Positions 24,437-33,447 are shown, counted from the first letter of the stretch. The stretch is DNA of 64,000 nt from Halarchaeum nitratireducens (GCF_014647155.1 NZ_BMOQ01000001.1:248001-312000), one strand, 5' to 3'. Translations and numbers: made by a program. Notes: generated by a model not told the origin, from the sequence alone.

Positions 24437-25525
24437 TTACGGATCGGCGCGGACGGCCCGGTAGCGTTCGCCGGCCTCGTCCGTCGCGTCGAGGGCCGCC
24501 AGCATGCGCTCGGAGAGCCACGCCTCGTCGAGGTAGCGCTCGTACGTCGGGAGTCGCTCCGTCAGCGGGACGCCCGCGTGCTCGGCGACGGCCTCCAGTT
24601 CGCGCAGCGCCGGCCACGCGTACTCGGGGTTGACGTGGTCGTCCGTCACCGGCGATACGCCCCCCAAGTCGTCGATCCCGCAGTCGACGACGTCGCGGGC
24701 GTCCATGAGGTTCGGCGGTACCTGCACGGAGACGCCCTCCGGGAGGACGGCGCGCGCCATCGCCACCGCGCGACGCATCGTCGCCGTCGACGGCGACCCC
24801 TCCTGCCAGCGCTCGTTGTCCGTGACCGGTTGGACGATCACCTCCTGGACGTGCCCGTATCGTCGATCGAGCTCCCGGATCGCTAGCAGGCTCTCCGCCC
24901 GGTCGCGCCACGTCTCGCCGAGGCCGACGAGGATGCCCGTCGTGAAGGGGATCCCGTGTTTCCCCGCGTTGGCGATGGTGTTCAGGCGCTGGCCCGGCAC
25001 CTTCGAGCGCGGCCCGCCGTGCGCCCGCACCTCGGCGGTCGTCTCCAGCATCACGCCCATCGAGGCGTTGACGTCCGCGACCGCCCCCATCTCCTCGTAG
25101 GTCTGATCGCCCGGATTGCTGTGCGGGAGGAGCCCCTCCTCCAGGGCGATCTCGCAGGCCTCGCGGAGATACGTGTGGATCGAGTCGTGACCGAGGTCGG
25201 CGAGCTCGTCGTGGATCTCCGTGTACCGATCGTCCGGATCGTCGCCGAAGGTGAAGAGCGCCTCCGTACAGCCCGCGGCCGCGCCGCGCCGACACGTCTC
25301 GCGGATCTCCTCGGGCGTCATGAGCGTCGCCTGTCCGGGCGGATCGTAGTAGGTGCAGTAGGTACACGTGTAGCGACACGCCGTCGTCAGCGGGAGGAAG
25401 ACGTTCCGCGCGAAGGAGAGCTCGTCCGCCGCCGCGACGTCGTCCGGACGGACCGCGAGCGCGTCCCGCACGTCGCGCTCCGCGACCGTCACGTCGACGT
25501 CGTACGCCTCGATACCCGGGAACAC
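24437..25525 (-). CDS. cofG: FO synthase subunit 1, CofG
   Basis: A 362-residue radical SAM protein with Cys50-x3-Cys54-x2-Cys57 (CRYTCTYC). Partner of CofH in making FO for coenzyme F420. The sequence [24 protein letters not shown]-like block and [15 protein letters not shown] are typical. GTG 25525 ([10 protein letters not shown]) is chosen because haloarchaeal CofG proteins begin at this point and a minus-strand TTTTT box lies 26-31 nt upstream. The frame is open to 25639, but the extra residues read as antisense of trpB. cofC lies about 1.4 kb away beyond trpB. Confidence 0.93.
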   Translation of the reverse strand: MFPGIEAYDVDVTVAERDVRDALAVRPDDVAAADELSFARNVFLPLTTACRYTCTYCTYYDPPGQATLMTPEEIRETCRRGAAAGCTEALFTFGDDPDDRYTEIHDELADLGHDSIHTYLREACEIALEEGLLPHSNPGDQTYEEMGAVADVNASMGVMLETTAEVRAHGGPRSKVPGQRLNTIANAGKHGIPFTTGILVGLGETWRDRAESLLAIRELDRRYGHVQEVIVQPVTDNERWQEGSPSTATMRRAVAMARAVLPEGVSVQVPPNLMDARDVVDCGIDDLGGVSPVTDDHVNPEYAWPALRELEAVAEHAGVPLTERLPTYERYLDEAWLSERMLAALDATDEAGERYRAVRADP

Positions 25526-25598
25526 GCCCGGCGCTACTGCGTCCGTGCCGAAAAACGTTGCTACAGGGGCGACGCGTCCCGCCACGAGCGGCGCACGC

Positions 25599-25604
25599 TT
25601 TATG
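25599..25604 (+). promoter_or_regulatory. TATA-like box of trpB
   Basis: TTTATG lies 25-30 nt before the trpB ATG at 25629. Confidence 0.5.
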
Positions 25605-25628
25605 CCGGTCAGGGCGAATCCCTCGCGT

Positions 25629-26779
25629 ATGTCCGGCACGTTCGACGGCTACGGCGGCCGCCACGTCCCCGATCCGCTCGAAGCGCCCCTCGAACAGCTC
25701 GCGGCGACCTACGACGACCTGAGAGACGACGACGACTTCCGCGCGGACCTCGATCTGTTCCTCCGCGACTTCGCGGGCCGTCCGACGCCGCTCTACTACG
25801 CCGAGCGCCTCTCCGCGGAGTACGGCGCCGAGATCTACCTCAAGCGCGAGGACCTCCTCCACGGCGGCGCCCACAAGATCAACAACGCCCTCGGACAGGG
25901 CCTCCTCGCCCACCACGCCGGCAAGGACCGCCTCATCGCGGAGACGGGCGCGGGTCAGCACGGTACCGCGACGGCGATGGTCGGCGCGCTCCTCGGCCTC
26001 GACACGGAGATCTACATGGGCGAGAAGGACATCGAGCGCCAGAAGATGAACGTCTTCCGCATGCGTCTGATGGGCGCCGAGGTCAACGAGGTCACGCGCG
26101 GCGACGCCGGCCTCGCGGACGCCGTCGACGCCGCCCTCGAGGACTTCGCGGCGAACGTCGAGGACACCCACTACCTCGTCGGCAGCGTCGTCGGCCCCGA
26201 CCCCTTCCCGCGGATGGTCCGGGACTTCCAGCGCGTCATCGGCGACGAGGCCCGCGAGCAGTTCCGCGAGCGCACCGGCGGCCTCCCCGACGCCGCCGTC
26301 GCCTGCGTCGGCGGCGGATCGAACGCCATGGGCCTCTTCCACGCCTTCCGCGACGACGACGTCGAGTTCCACGGCGCGGAGGGCGGCGGCGAGGGCGCGG
26401 ACTCGAAGCGTCACGCCGCGCCGCTCGCCGCCGGCGAAGACGGCGTCATCACGGCATGAAGACGCGCGTCATCGACGACGACGTCGAGGTCCACTCCGTC
26501 TCCGCCGGTCTCGATTACCCCGGGGTCGGCCCCGAGCACGCCATGTTCCGCGCCGTCGGGCGCGCCGAATACACCGGGATCCCGGACGACGAGGCGCTCG
26601 CCGCCTTCCGCGACCTCGCGGAGTGCGAGGGGATTATCCCCGCCCTCGAATCGAGCCACGGGCTCGCGCTCGCCAAGCGCCTCGCCGAGGCGGGCGAGCA
26701 CGACACGCTCCTCGTGAACCTCTCCGGGCGCGGCGACAAGGACATGGAACAGGCCGCGGAGCGCTTCGACCTCGGCTGA
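25629..26779 (+). pseudogene. trpB: Tryptophan synthase beta chain, split by a one-base deletion
   Basis: The first part (25629-26459) encodes 276 residues of TrpB with PLP lysine Lys83 in [12 protein letters not shown], the [10 protein letters not shown] loop and phosphate-binding GGGSNAMG. It runs out of frame at DGVITA-stop. The rest (from [18 protein letters not shown] 26456) continues in another frame through the conserved [14 protein letters not shown] and [13 protein letters not shown] to 26779. Family proteins read GVI-H-G-M here, so one C appears missing near 26449-26451. Together the parts give about 383 residues with no gap, so loss is very recent or an assembly error. ATGA overlap of the two frames could allow coupled translation of two halves. 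trpA and trpC are absent nearby. Confidence 0.9.
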
Positions 26780-26910
26780 GCCGCCACGCGTCGACCGACA
26801 CCGGTGCCACGGCCTCCGATACCGCGGCGTCTCCGACGTGCGCGGCGTCACGGCGGTACTGACAGCCCGCCGCGACACGTCCATCACCGAGCGCGACGCC
26901 CGCGACCGGG

Positions 26911-27516
26911 TCACTCCCTCCGGGTGACGTTCGTCCGCCCAGCGCCGTCGGCGAGCGCGACGCCCGCGTCTCTGAGCCACCTGGGCGTCCGCCCCTCGCC
27001 GCGCGACAACACGTCCGCGAGGTCCGCGCGCTCGTCGACGTCGAGGGCGAGGCGCGCCGCGTCGAACTCCCGCACCGAACAGCCCGCCGCCGCGGCGTTC
27101 CGCAGGTGGTCGCGGTACGACGCGCCGTGGTAGTCGACCGCGAAGCCGTCGTCGCGGACGACGAGCGCGTTCGTCCCGCCGCCGAGGCCGGGCGCGAGGA
27201 CGACGTCGCCCGACGCCGCGAAGAGGGACCGGAGGACGCGCGGCGTCGCCAGCGCGAGGTCCGCCATCACGACCGCCGTCCCCGGATCGAGGCGCGCGTT
27301 CACGGCGTCGCTCAGCCCCCGCTCGTCCACCGCGACCGGCGCGTCGCACGCGACGTCCTCGGTGGCGACGACGAGCGGCTCGCCACCCGCCGCGTGCACC
27401 GCGTCGAGGACGTCCGCGAGCATCACCGCCGCCAGCTCGCGGCGCTCCGCGGGCGAGAACAGCGCGTCGAGACGCGTCTTCGGATCCGTCGCGTCGAACG
27501 GGACGAGCGTCCGCAT
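26911..27516 (-). CDS. cofC: 2-phospho-L-lactate guanylyltransferase CofC
   Basis: A 201-residue nucleotidyltransferase-fold protein: MRTLVPFDATDPKTRLDALFSPAERRELAAVML at the start (the PK-x-R nucleotide site), PGTAVVMADLALATPRVL in the core, and APGLGGGTNALVVRD near residue 130. It activates 2-phospholactate (or a related three-carbon acid) with GTP for F420 assembly. ATG 27516 is preferred over GTG 27522. It lies on the same strand as cofG with the trpB gene between them on the opposite strand. Confidence 0.92.
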   Translation of the reverse strand: MRTLVPFDATDPKTRLDALFSPAERRELAAVMLADVLDAVHAAGGEPLVVATEDVACDAPVAVDERGLSDAVNARLDPGTAVVMADLALATPRVLRSLFAASGDVVLAPGLGGGTNALVVRDDGFAVDYHGASYRDHLRNAAAAGCSVREFDAARLALDVDERADLADVLSRGEGRTPRWLRDAGVALADGAGRTNVTRRE

Positions 27517-27557
27517 CGTCACCCGCTACCCGGCCGAGGCGAAAAAGCCGTGTGACT

Positions 27558-28343
27558 TCAGCCGAGGCGGTCGTAGGTGTCGCGCTGATTCAGGTACCAC
27601 CAGACGATCCCCCCGAGGATCACGAGGAGCACGACGACACCGCCGCCGATGAGCGCCCAGCGCTGGGTCCGCTGGGAGGAGGAGGCCGCGTCGGCCCGCG
27701 ACTCCGCCTGGTTCGCCAGCGAGACCGCGTTGTCGAAGTTCCCCGCGTTGTACGCGGACTTCGCGTTCTGCAGGAGGTCGCGGGCGTCACCGATCCCCGC
27801 GCCCGACGCCGCGGCGCTCTCGACCGCGCTCTCGGACTGCTCGATCTCCATCCGGGCGCTCTGACTCGCCTCCGTGTACGGCCGGACGTCGTCCCACGTC
27901 TCGATCACCGTCGCCGAGCCGCCGGGTTGGGCCTGCGTGAACGCCGCGTACGTGATCGATTGCGCCGGCTCGTAGCTCCAGCGCTCGACCGGCGGCGTCG
28001 TGCCCGTCAGGTCGACGGTCACGCGCGTGACGCCCTCGCTCGCCTCCAGATCGTAATCGAACGACCGGCCGTTCAACACCCGCTTGTCGACCTGCGCGCC
28101 GGTGTTGTCGTACGTCGTCACGACCCACGTCACGTCCGTCAGCTCCGTCTCGCCGCGAAGCGTCCACTCGTTGTACTGCCCGGAGAAGGGATCCGTGAAC
28201 GTGAACTGCGTCTCCTGTTTCGCGCCGACCTCGGCGCTCTGGGGCACGTCGCCGCTCGCGTCGACGGCGAGCGCGCCGCCGGCGGCCGTCGCGAGGAGCA
28301 CGAGCGCCGCGAGCGCGAGCTTAGAACAGCGGCTCGAGTTCAT
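27558..28343 (-). CDS. Exported membrane-anchored protein overlapping cetZ1
   Basis: The function is unknown. The 261-residue protein has an N-terminal signal peptide (about residues 1-27, Leu/Ala-rich ending GGALA), an extracellular beta-rich domain, an Ala/Asn-rich helical stretch (GDARDLLQNAKSAYNAGNFDNAV) and a C-terminal membrane helix (ALIGGGVVVLLVILGGIVWWYL) with a short cytoplasmic tail. ATG 28343 lies 23 bases inside the cetZ1 gene, so the two are tightly coupled. A receptor- or anchor-like role linked to CetZ1 is an inference from this overlap only. Confidence 0.8.
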   Translation of the reverse strand: MNSSRCSKLALAALVLLATAAGGALAVDASGDVPQSAEVGAKQETQFTFTDPFSGQYNEWTLRGETELTDVTWVVTTYDNTGAQVDKRVLNGRSFDYDLEASEGVTRVTVDLTGTTPPVERWSYEPAQSITYAAFTQAQPGGSATVIETWDDVRPYTEASQSARMEIEQSESAVESAAASGAGIGDARDLLQNAKSAYNAGNFDNAVSLANQAESRADAASSSQRTQRWALIGGGVVVLLVILGGIVWWYLNQRDTYDRLG

Positions 28344-29502
28344 CGTCGTCGTCTTCGACGAGCTCCTGTAAGTTCTGTTCGCTCTCCGATTCGATCTCGC
28401 CGATGTTCTCCTGGGCCTCAATGGCGACCTGTTGGAGCTCCTTGATCCGCGGGACGTTCGTCACGCCGCTGAGCAGGACGACGGCCGCGACGTTGTCGGA
28501 GGCCTCGACGGGGTAGTCGCCGCCGCGCACCTCCATCGAGCCGGTCTGCTCTTCGAGCCACTTGCGCCCGCGCTCGATCCCCTTCCGGTTGAGGAACTTC
28601 GAGGGGCCGGCGGTGACGAGCAGCGCCCGCTCCGCGCCGTCGATCTCGCAGGGGAGAGTGAGCCGCCCGAGCGCGGCCTTCCGGACGAGCGACGTGATCC
28701 GGTTCGTCGTGTTCGCCGAGTCCAGCGAGCTCTCCTCGTTCGAGCCGGTGAACCGCGAGAGGATGCCACCGCCCCCCTTCTCGTCCGCGACGCTCTCCGC
28801 CGCGTACCCGACCGTCGAGACCCCACCGCCCGCGAGCGTGTTGATGATCTCGGAGGAGTCGACGACGCTCTCCGCGACCTCGCCGCCCTGCTCGACCTCG
28901 CCCGCGCCGAAGAGGATGCCGAAGCGTTTGACGATCTCCTCGTTGATCTGCGCGTAGCCCCCCTGCATCGACTCGCCGGTCTTGCGCCACGCGTCGTTGT
29001 CGAAGACGAGGAGGTTGTCGACCTCGCGCACGAGCGTCTGGAACGACCGCGCGGCGTTCAGCGTGTAGATGCCGCCCTCGTCGCCCGCGGGGAGGACGCC
29101 GAGCCCGTAGACGGGTTCGGTGTAGATGCGTTTGATGTGGCGCGCCAGGACGGGCGACCCGCCGGAGCCGGTGCCGCCACCGAGGCCGGTGATGATGAGG
29201 AACGCGTCGATCTCGTGGACGGGGATGTCGTCGATCGACCCCTGGATCTCGTCGATGTCCTCCTCGGCGATCTCGGCTCCGAGTTCGTTGTCCGCGCCGA
29301 CGCCGTGGCCCTTCACCCGCGATTGGCCGATGAGCACCCGGTTCTCCTCCGGGACGTGCTCCAGCCCCATCAGGTCGGCCTTCGCCGTGTTGACCGCCAC
29401 GGCCGCCCGGACGATGTTGCTCCCCGCCTGCTGGTCGTGCTCGAGGAACGCATCGAGTATCTTCCCACCGGCTTGTCCGAAGCCGATCATTGCGAGTTTC
29501 AT
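28321..29502 (-). CDS. cetZ1: Tubulin-like cell-shape protein CetZ1
   Basis: A 393-residue tubulin/FtsZ superfamily GTPase of the CetZ group. The N-terminal MKLAMIGFGQAGGKI and GTP-binding loop GGGTGSG (108-114) are clear. The long domain spacer, VSTVGYAAES segment and acidic C-terminal tail ending DDDDELEPLF match CetZ1, which controls rod formation and motility in Haloferax. It is in an operon with the overlapping exported protein, and cofC follows further downstream on the same strand. A TTATCC-like box lies about 40 nt upstream. Confidence 0.94.
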   Translation of the reverse strand: MKLAMIGFGQAGGKILDAFLEHDQQAGSNIVRAAVAVNTAKADLMGLEHVPEENRVLIGQSRVKGHGVGADNELGAEIAEEDIDEIQGSIDDIPVHEIDAFLIITGLGGGTGSGGSPVLARHIKRIYTEPVYGLGVLPAGDEGGIYTLNAARSFQTLVREVDNLLVFDNDAWRKTGESMQGGYAQINEEIVKRFGILFGAGEVEQGGEVAESVVDSSEIINTLAGGGVSTVGYAAESVADEKGGGGILSRFTGSNEESSLDSANTTNRITSLVRKAALGRLTLPCEIDGAERALLVTAGPSKFLNRKGIERGRKWLEEQTGSMEVRGGDYPVEASDNVAAVVLLSGVTNVPRIKELQQVAIEAQENIGEIESESEQNLQELVEDDDDELEPLF

Positions 29503-29679
29503 GCTGGTGGCCGTTGCCGTATCGAGTGCGATCAGACGGATAAGTGTTGGTGTGACGGTCGTCCGACTGTCTGGCGATACGCGACGATACCGGGAGTCTC
29601 ACGGGCTAACTGGCGCCAGCGGCTTCGTCGCACACCGCTCGGCCGCTGTCGTGACGGCACGCCACGCGCCGCCGCGGGC

Positions 29680-30567
29680 CTAGTGCCCCTCTTCGAGGTA
29701 CTCTTCGAGTCGCGTCAGGTCCTCGGGATCGCGCCCGAACGCCGTCACGTCGTTCTCCGCGACGGTGTTGTCGAAGCGCAGCGAGCGGTACTGGTCGTCG
29801 CCGAAGGGGACGAACGGGAGCGGATCGGCGAGCGACATCCCGACCCCCGCGAGCGCCATCGGCACCGGGAGGACCGTCAGCGACTGGCCCTTCGACCGAT
29901 AGACGGCTCTCGCCACGTCCGCGAGCGTCAACACCTCCGGGCCGCCCACCTCGTAGGTCGCGCCGTCGTGCTCGCCGTCGAGTCCGTCCGCGATCATGGC
30001 CACCAGATCGCCGACCCAGAGCGGCTGGAAGCGCGTCTTCCCGCCCCCGGGCAGCGCCGTCACGTACGGCGTGGTCAGCGTCTCCGTGAACGAGACGAAC
30101 TCCCCGCCGTCCCCGAACACGACCGAGGGCCGGAAGATCGTCCACGCGAGCTCCGAGTCGCGCACCACCTCCTCGGCTCGCCCCTTCGCGCGGATGTACG
30201 CCGTCTCCCCGTCGGGGTCCGCTCCGAGCGCCGACAGCTGCACGATCTTCCCGACGCCGTGCTCCTCGGCGGCGTTCACGACGTTCCGCGTCCCCTCGAC
30301 GTGGACCGCGAAGTGCCGCTCGTCGCCGCCCCGCGGTTTGAACAGCGGCGAGAGCGCCACGAGGTTGACGACGGCGTCTTGGCCCTCGAAGGCGCCCGCG
30401 ATGGAGTCGTACGCCGTCACGTCGCCGGTCGCGGTCTCGACGCCGTCGGCGATCCGCGCGTCGCCCGGCGAGCGCGAGAGCGCGGTCACGTCGTGGCCGC
30501 GTTCGTCGAGTTCGCGGCAGAGGTGCGTCCCGATGAATCCCGTGCCGCCCGTGACGAGGACCTTCAT
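29680..30567 (-). CDS. NAD(P)-binding SDR, complex I NDUFA9-like
   Basis: A 295-residue atypical short-chain dehydrogenase. The dinucleotide motif VTGGTGFIG sits at the N-terminus, with VNLVALSPLFKPRGG, IVQLSALGA and TIFRPSVVFGDG later. This pattern fits the NDUFA9/NmrA-like epimerase branch, which binds NADPH and often acts structurally. No catalytic YxxxK is obvious in the usual place (AYIRAKGRAEE retains Tyr-x3-Lys). ATG 30567 is chosen; the long upstream frame is shadow of tmk. Confidence 0.85.
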   Translation of the reverse strand: MKVLVTGGTGFIGTHLCRELDERGHDVTALSRSPGDARIADGVETATGDVTAYDSIAGAFEGQDAVVNLVALSPLFKPRGGDERHFAVHVEGTRNVVNAAEEHGVGKIVQLSALGADPDGETAYIRAKGRAEEVVRDSELAWTIFRPSVVFGDGGEFVSFTETLTTPYVTALPGGGKTRFQPLWVGDLVAMIADGLDGEHDGATYEVGGPEVLTLADVARAVYRSKGQSLTVLPVPMALAGVGMSLADPLPFVPFGDDQYRSLRFDNTVAENDVTAFGRDPEDLTRLEEYLEEGH

Positions 30568-30684
30568 GTCCCGAGCGTTCGCACGACACCGCCCTAAAAC
30601 TACCTCCGTTTCACACCGATACCCCGGCTCGTCGGCCGGCGGCCGAGACGGCACGCCTAAACCGGCCCGTCGGGAACGACGCGT

Positions 30685-31269
30685 ATGCTCGTCACGCTCG
30701 AAGGGATCGACGGGAGCGGCAAGACGACCGCGTGGGGGGCGCTCCGGGAGGCCCGTGGCGACGGCTACGCGTTCACCCGCGAACCCACCGACTCGTGGTA
30801 TGGCGAGGCCGTCCTTCGCTCCGTCCGCGACGACGACGCCGATCCGCTCGCCGAGGCGTTCCTCTACACGGCCGACCACGCCGCCCACCTCTCGCGGACC
30901 GTCCGCCCCGCGCTGGAGCGCGGCGACGTCGTCGTCTCCGATCGCTACTCCGATTCGCGCTACGCCTATCAGGGCGTCGCCCTCGACGGCGTCGTCGACG
31001 ACCCGGTCGATTTCGTCCGCCGAATTCACGCGCCGTGGACTCGCCCCCCCGATCTCACGCTCTACTTCGACGTCGATCCCGAGGTCGCCGCCGAACGCGC
31101 CGGCGCGACGAACAAGTTCGAGCAGGTCGCGTTCCTCGAACGCGTCCGCGAGAACTACGAGGCCCTGATCGCCGCCGATCCCGAGCGCTTCGTTCGGATC
31201 GACGCCGAACGGCCCGTCCACGACGTCCGCGAGCGCGTCGAGTCGGTGCTCGACGAGCGCGTCGAGTGA
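30685..31269 (+). CDS. tmk: Thymidylate kinase
   Basis: A 194-residue dTMP kinase. The P-loop GIDGSGKTT is at 7-15, the [12 protein letters not shown] substrate block near 92-103 and the ADP/lid region [11 protein letters not shown] near 135-146. It makes dTDP for DNA synthesis. The gene is divergent from the NDUFA9-like SDR and convergent with the next. Confidence 0.94.
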   Translation: MLVTLEGIDGSGKTTAWGALREARGDGYAFTREPTDSWYGEAVLRSVRDDDADPLAEAFLYTADHAAHLSRTVRPALERGDVVVSDRYSDSRYAYQGVALDGVVDDPVDFVRRIHAPWTRPPDLTLYFDVDPEVAAERAGATNKFEQVAFLERVRENYEALIAADPERFVRIDAERPVHDVRERVESVLDERVE

Positions 31270-31294
31270 TCCCCTAGCCTCGGCCTCTCTCCGC

Positions 31295-31774
31295 TCAGAG
31301 CTGATCGGCTTGCGCGTTCCCGGCCGCTCGATCCCGGAGGTCCTGGACGCCCTCGCGGTAATCGTAGCCCGGGATGATCCCCTCGAACCACGTCCCTTCG
31401 ACGTAGTTCACGACGGCGAGCGCGTCGTCCCCGGCGTTCTCCGGGCGCGCGTCGATCGTCGCCTCGAAGACGACGTCGCCGTCGTCGCGCTCGACCGTCG
31501 GGTCGCCCCGCGCTTCGGCGCGCGTCACGTTCGTCGCGTCGTCGAGGCGGAGCGCCAGCGTCTCGAACCACCCGTCCTCGACCACCGGCGCCACGTCCTC
31601 GCGTTCCGTTACCGACGCCGACAGCGTCGGGACGCGCACCGTCACCGTCACCGCCCCGTCCTCTACGACCACCGTCGCGTCCCAGTCGTTCGTCGTCGGC
31701 GCGTACGCGCCGTCGCCCGCGTCCTCGAACGTCGGGTGGGCCGCGAACGCCGCTCGGATGTCTCCGTCGCTCAT
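31295..31774 (-). CDS. Conserved haloarchaeal protein (DUF5813-like)
   Basis: A 159-residue acidic protein of the type annotated as DUF5813; that name is from memory and no function is known to me. Visible features are an N-terminal helix (IRAAFAAHPTF), a beta-rich centre with TVTVRVPTLSA, and a C-terminal VVNYVEGTWFEGIIPGYDY. There is no signal or metal motif. It is divergent from the riboswitch-crcB operon. Confidence 0.72.
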   Translation of the reverse strand: MSDGDIRAAFAAHPTFEDAGDGAYAPTTNDWDATVVVEDGAVTVTVRVPTLSASVTEREDVAPVVEDGWFETLALRLDDATNVTRAEARGDPTVERDDGDVVFEATIDARPENAGDDALAVVNYVEGTWFEGIIPGYDYREGVQDLRDRAAGNAQADQL

Positions 31775-31857
31775 ACGGGGGGAACGGCCGCGACGGAAAT
31801 GGGCGTTGCGCTACTCCGCCGGGCGTAAGTAGGTGCCCGACGACCGTCGACGTGACC

Positions 31858-31910
31858 GCGGCGATGGCGTCCGCCCGAACCGCCGGGTCCGCCGGCTGAT
31901 GACGCCTTCT
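31858..31910 (+). promoter_or_regulatory. Fluoride (crcB) riboswitch
   Basis: The aptamer is complete. Stem P1: GGCG 31860-31863 with CGCC 31872-31875. Stem P3: GCCGG 31882-31886 with CCGGC 31892-31896, after the conserved AACCGC. Pseudoknot: GGCGTC 31866-31871 with GACGCC 31901-31906. The invariant GGCTGATG precedes the 3' pseudoknot strand. It ends about 13 nt before the ATG of a fluoride exporter gene, so fluoride binding probably controls access to that start or early elongation. It also shows that the in-frame ATG at 31899 lies inside the aptamer and is not the start. The fluoride riboswitch class is known in bacteria and archaea. Confidence 0.92.
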
Positions 31911-31919
31911 CACACAGCC

Positions 31920-32324
31920 ATGTCCACCGGCACCCTCACTTCCGGCCCGCTCCTCGCACGCATCGAAGTCCTCGCGCTGGTCGCCCTCGGCGGGTTCGCC
32001 GGCGCGAACTGTCGGTACGCCGTGAGCCTCGCCGTCCCCGGTCTCGGCGGCACGCTGCTCGCCAACGTCGGTGGGGCCTTCCTCCTCGGGTTCGTCCTCT
32101 ACGAGTCCCGCTACGCGGGGTCACTCTCCCCCGAGACGCGCCTCGCCGTCTCCACGGGCTTCCTCTCGTCGCTCACCACGTACAGTACGTTCGCCCTCCA
32201 GAGCGCGCAGTCCCCGCCGCTCGTCCTCGTCGGCAACGTCGTCGCCACCTACGCGCTCGGCTTCGCCGCCGTCGCCGCCGGCCGCGCGCTCGCCCGTCGC
32301 AGCACCCGGGGTGAGTCCGCGTGA
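31920..32324 (+). CDS. crcB1: Fluoride exporter CrcB/Fluc, subunit 1
   Basis: A 134-residue four-helix membrane protein with the Fluc signatures GGFAGANCRYAVS in TM1, TLLANVGGAFLLGF in TM2 (pore Asn) and STGFLSSLTTYSTFALQ in TM3. It exports fluoride as one half of a dual-topology pair; a second crcB follows with a 4-base overlap. The fluoride riboswitch ends just upstream, fixing ATG 31920 as start. Confidence 0.94.
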   Translation: MSTGTLTSGPLLARIEVLALVALGGFAGANCRYAVSLAVPGLGGTLLANVGGAFLLGFVLYESRYAGSLSPETRLAVSTGFLSSLTTYSTFALQSAQSPPLVLVGNVVATYALGFAAVAAGRALARRSTRGESA

Positions 32325-32677
32325 CCCCACTCACCGACCCCGCCTACCTCGTCGGAGTCGGCGGCGCGCTCGGCGCGCTCCTCCGCACGCTCGTCGGCGA
32401 ACTCGTCACCGCCGACGCCTATCCCGCGAGCACGCTCGTCGTCAACGTCGTCGGGAGCTTCTGTCTCGCCGCGCTCACCGCCGCCGGCGCGGGCGACGAT
32501 CTCGTCCTCCTCCTCGGGACCGGCGCCTGCGGCTCGTTCACCACGTTCTCCTCGTTCGCCGTCGAGACCGTGCGCCTCTGGGAGGACGGCGACCGTCCCC
32601 GCGCCGCCGTCCACGCGGGCGCGAACCTCGGCGGCGCCGGGGTCGCTATCGCGCTCGCGTGGCTCCTCGTCGGCTGA
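32321..32677 (+). CDS. crcB2: Fluoride exporter CrcB/Fluc, subunit 2
   Basis: A 118-residue paralogue of the upstream gene: GVGGALGALLRTLVG in TM1, STLVVNVVGSFCLAAL in TM2 (pore Asn) and GACGSFTTFSSFAVE in TM3. It starts with GTG in the overlap GTGA with crcB1. Paired Fluc proteins of opposite orientation form a heterodimer, and the arrangement fits that. Confidence 0.94.
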   Translation: MTPLTDPAYLVGVGGALGALLRTLVGELVTADAYPASTLVVNVVGSFCLAALTAAGAGDDLVLLLGTGACGSFTTFSSFAVETVRLWEDGDRPRAAVHAGANLGGAGVAIALAWLLVG

Positions 32678-32680
32678 GCG

Positions 32681-33112
32681 TCACTCCCCGACCCGGACGA
32701 CCATCACCGGGACCTCGGCGTGTCGGAGGACGCGCTCCGTCACGCTCCCGAGGAGGAAGCGCTCGACGCCAGAGCGGCCGTGCGTCCCCATCACGATCGC
32801 GTCGCAGTCCTCATCCGTCACGGTGTCGAGGATGACCTCGTGGGGCGATCCCTCCGCGACGATCTTCTCGACCGGGATGCCCTCCTCGTCGCCCCGCTCG
32901 GCGACCGCCGCGACCGCTTCCTCGCCCTCCGCGTACAGTTCGTCCTGCAGCGTGGTCCACTTCGCCTCGGGTAGCGCCGTGTAGTCGCGGGTGTCGACGG
33001 CGTACAGCGCGACGACCGTCGCGCCCGTCAGCTCGGCGAGCTCCATCGCCTCGTCGATCGCGTCCTCGCTCTCCGGGCTCCCGTCCGTCGGCACTAGAAT
33101 CCGATCGTACAT
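32681..33112 (-). CDS. Universal stress protein UspA family
   Basis: A 143-residue single-domain Usp: MYDRILVPTDGSPESEDA at the start and the ATP-binding motif G-x2-G-x9-G-S (MGTHGRSGVERFLLGSVTE) near residue 110-130. It likely binds ATP and responds to stress. ATG 33112 is chosen; five upstream residues of open frame are not Usp-like. It is convergent with crcB2, three bases from its stop. A second Usp lies at 42312-42737. Confidence 0.92.
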   Translation of the reverse strand: MYDRILVPTDGSPESEDAIDEAMELAELTGATVVALYAVDTRDYTALPEAKWTTLQDELYAEGEEAVAAVAERGDEEGIPVEKIVAEGSPHEVILDTVTDEDCDAIVMGTHGRSGVERFLLGSVTERVLRHAEVPVMVVRVGE

Positions 33113-33235
33113 ACACTCCGACTTCACCCCCCTCCTACAAGAACGTGATCCCCAAAGCGGGAGACGACGGCCCGGTCGACGGTCGTGGCGCGCCGTCGGG
33201 GGCGCGTCGTCGACTCGACGCGTCGCTCATCAGAG

Positions 33236-33262
33236 TGCGAGCGGTGGGGTTCGAACCAACGT
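33236..33262 (-). repeat. Truncated copy 1 of the tRNA-Leu 3' end
   Basis: This stretch repeats, with a few changes, the T-arm and acceptor 3' half of the intact tRNA-Leu at 33448-33530 (TGCGAG-GGTGGG-TTCGAACC pattern). No anticodon arm or 5' half follows. Such fragments are typical attachment-site scars left by elements that integrate in tRNA genes. Confidence 0.75.
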
Positions 33263-33349
33263 GAGACGGTCACTCCCTCCGTTCGCGCTGCAACTCGCTG
33301 GGCCGCGAATCCCTCGTCTCGACTCACGACCCCCCTCCGGTCGTCGGAG

Positions 33350-33376
33350 TGCGAGAGGTGGGATTCGAACCACGGT
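33350..33376 (-). repeat. Truncated copy 2 of the tRNA-Leu 3' end
   Basis: A second, closer copy of the tRNA-Leu 3' end: TGCGAGAGGTGGGATTCGAACC is identical to the start of the intact gene's 3' end. It begins 98 bp from the intact tRNA and 114 bp from copy 1. The spaces between the copies hold no gene; the reading frames there are the usual artefacts across tRNA sequence. Confidence 0.8.
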
Positions 33377-33447
33377 CGTTCCGCTTCGCTTCACTCACTG
33401 ATTCGAATCTCACAGTCTCGATTCACTGCTCGCGTCGCTCGCAGGAA

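Noticed and set aside
31899-31919. An earlier in-frame ATG for crcB1 at 31899
   Set aside because: It lies inside the conserved GCTGATG of the fluoride riboswitch, so it is explained by the aptamer. The ATG at 31920 gives a normal Fluc N-terminus.
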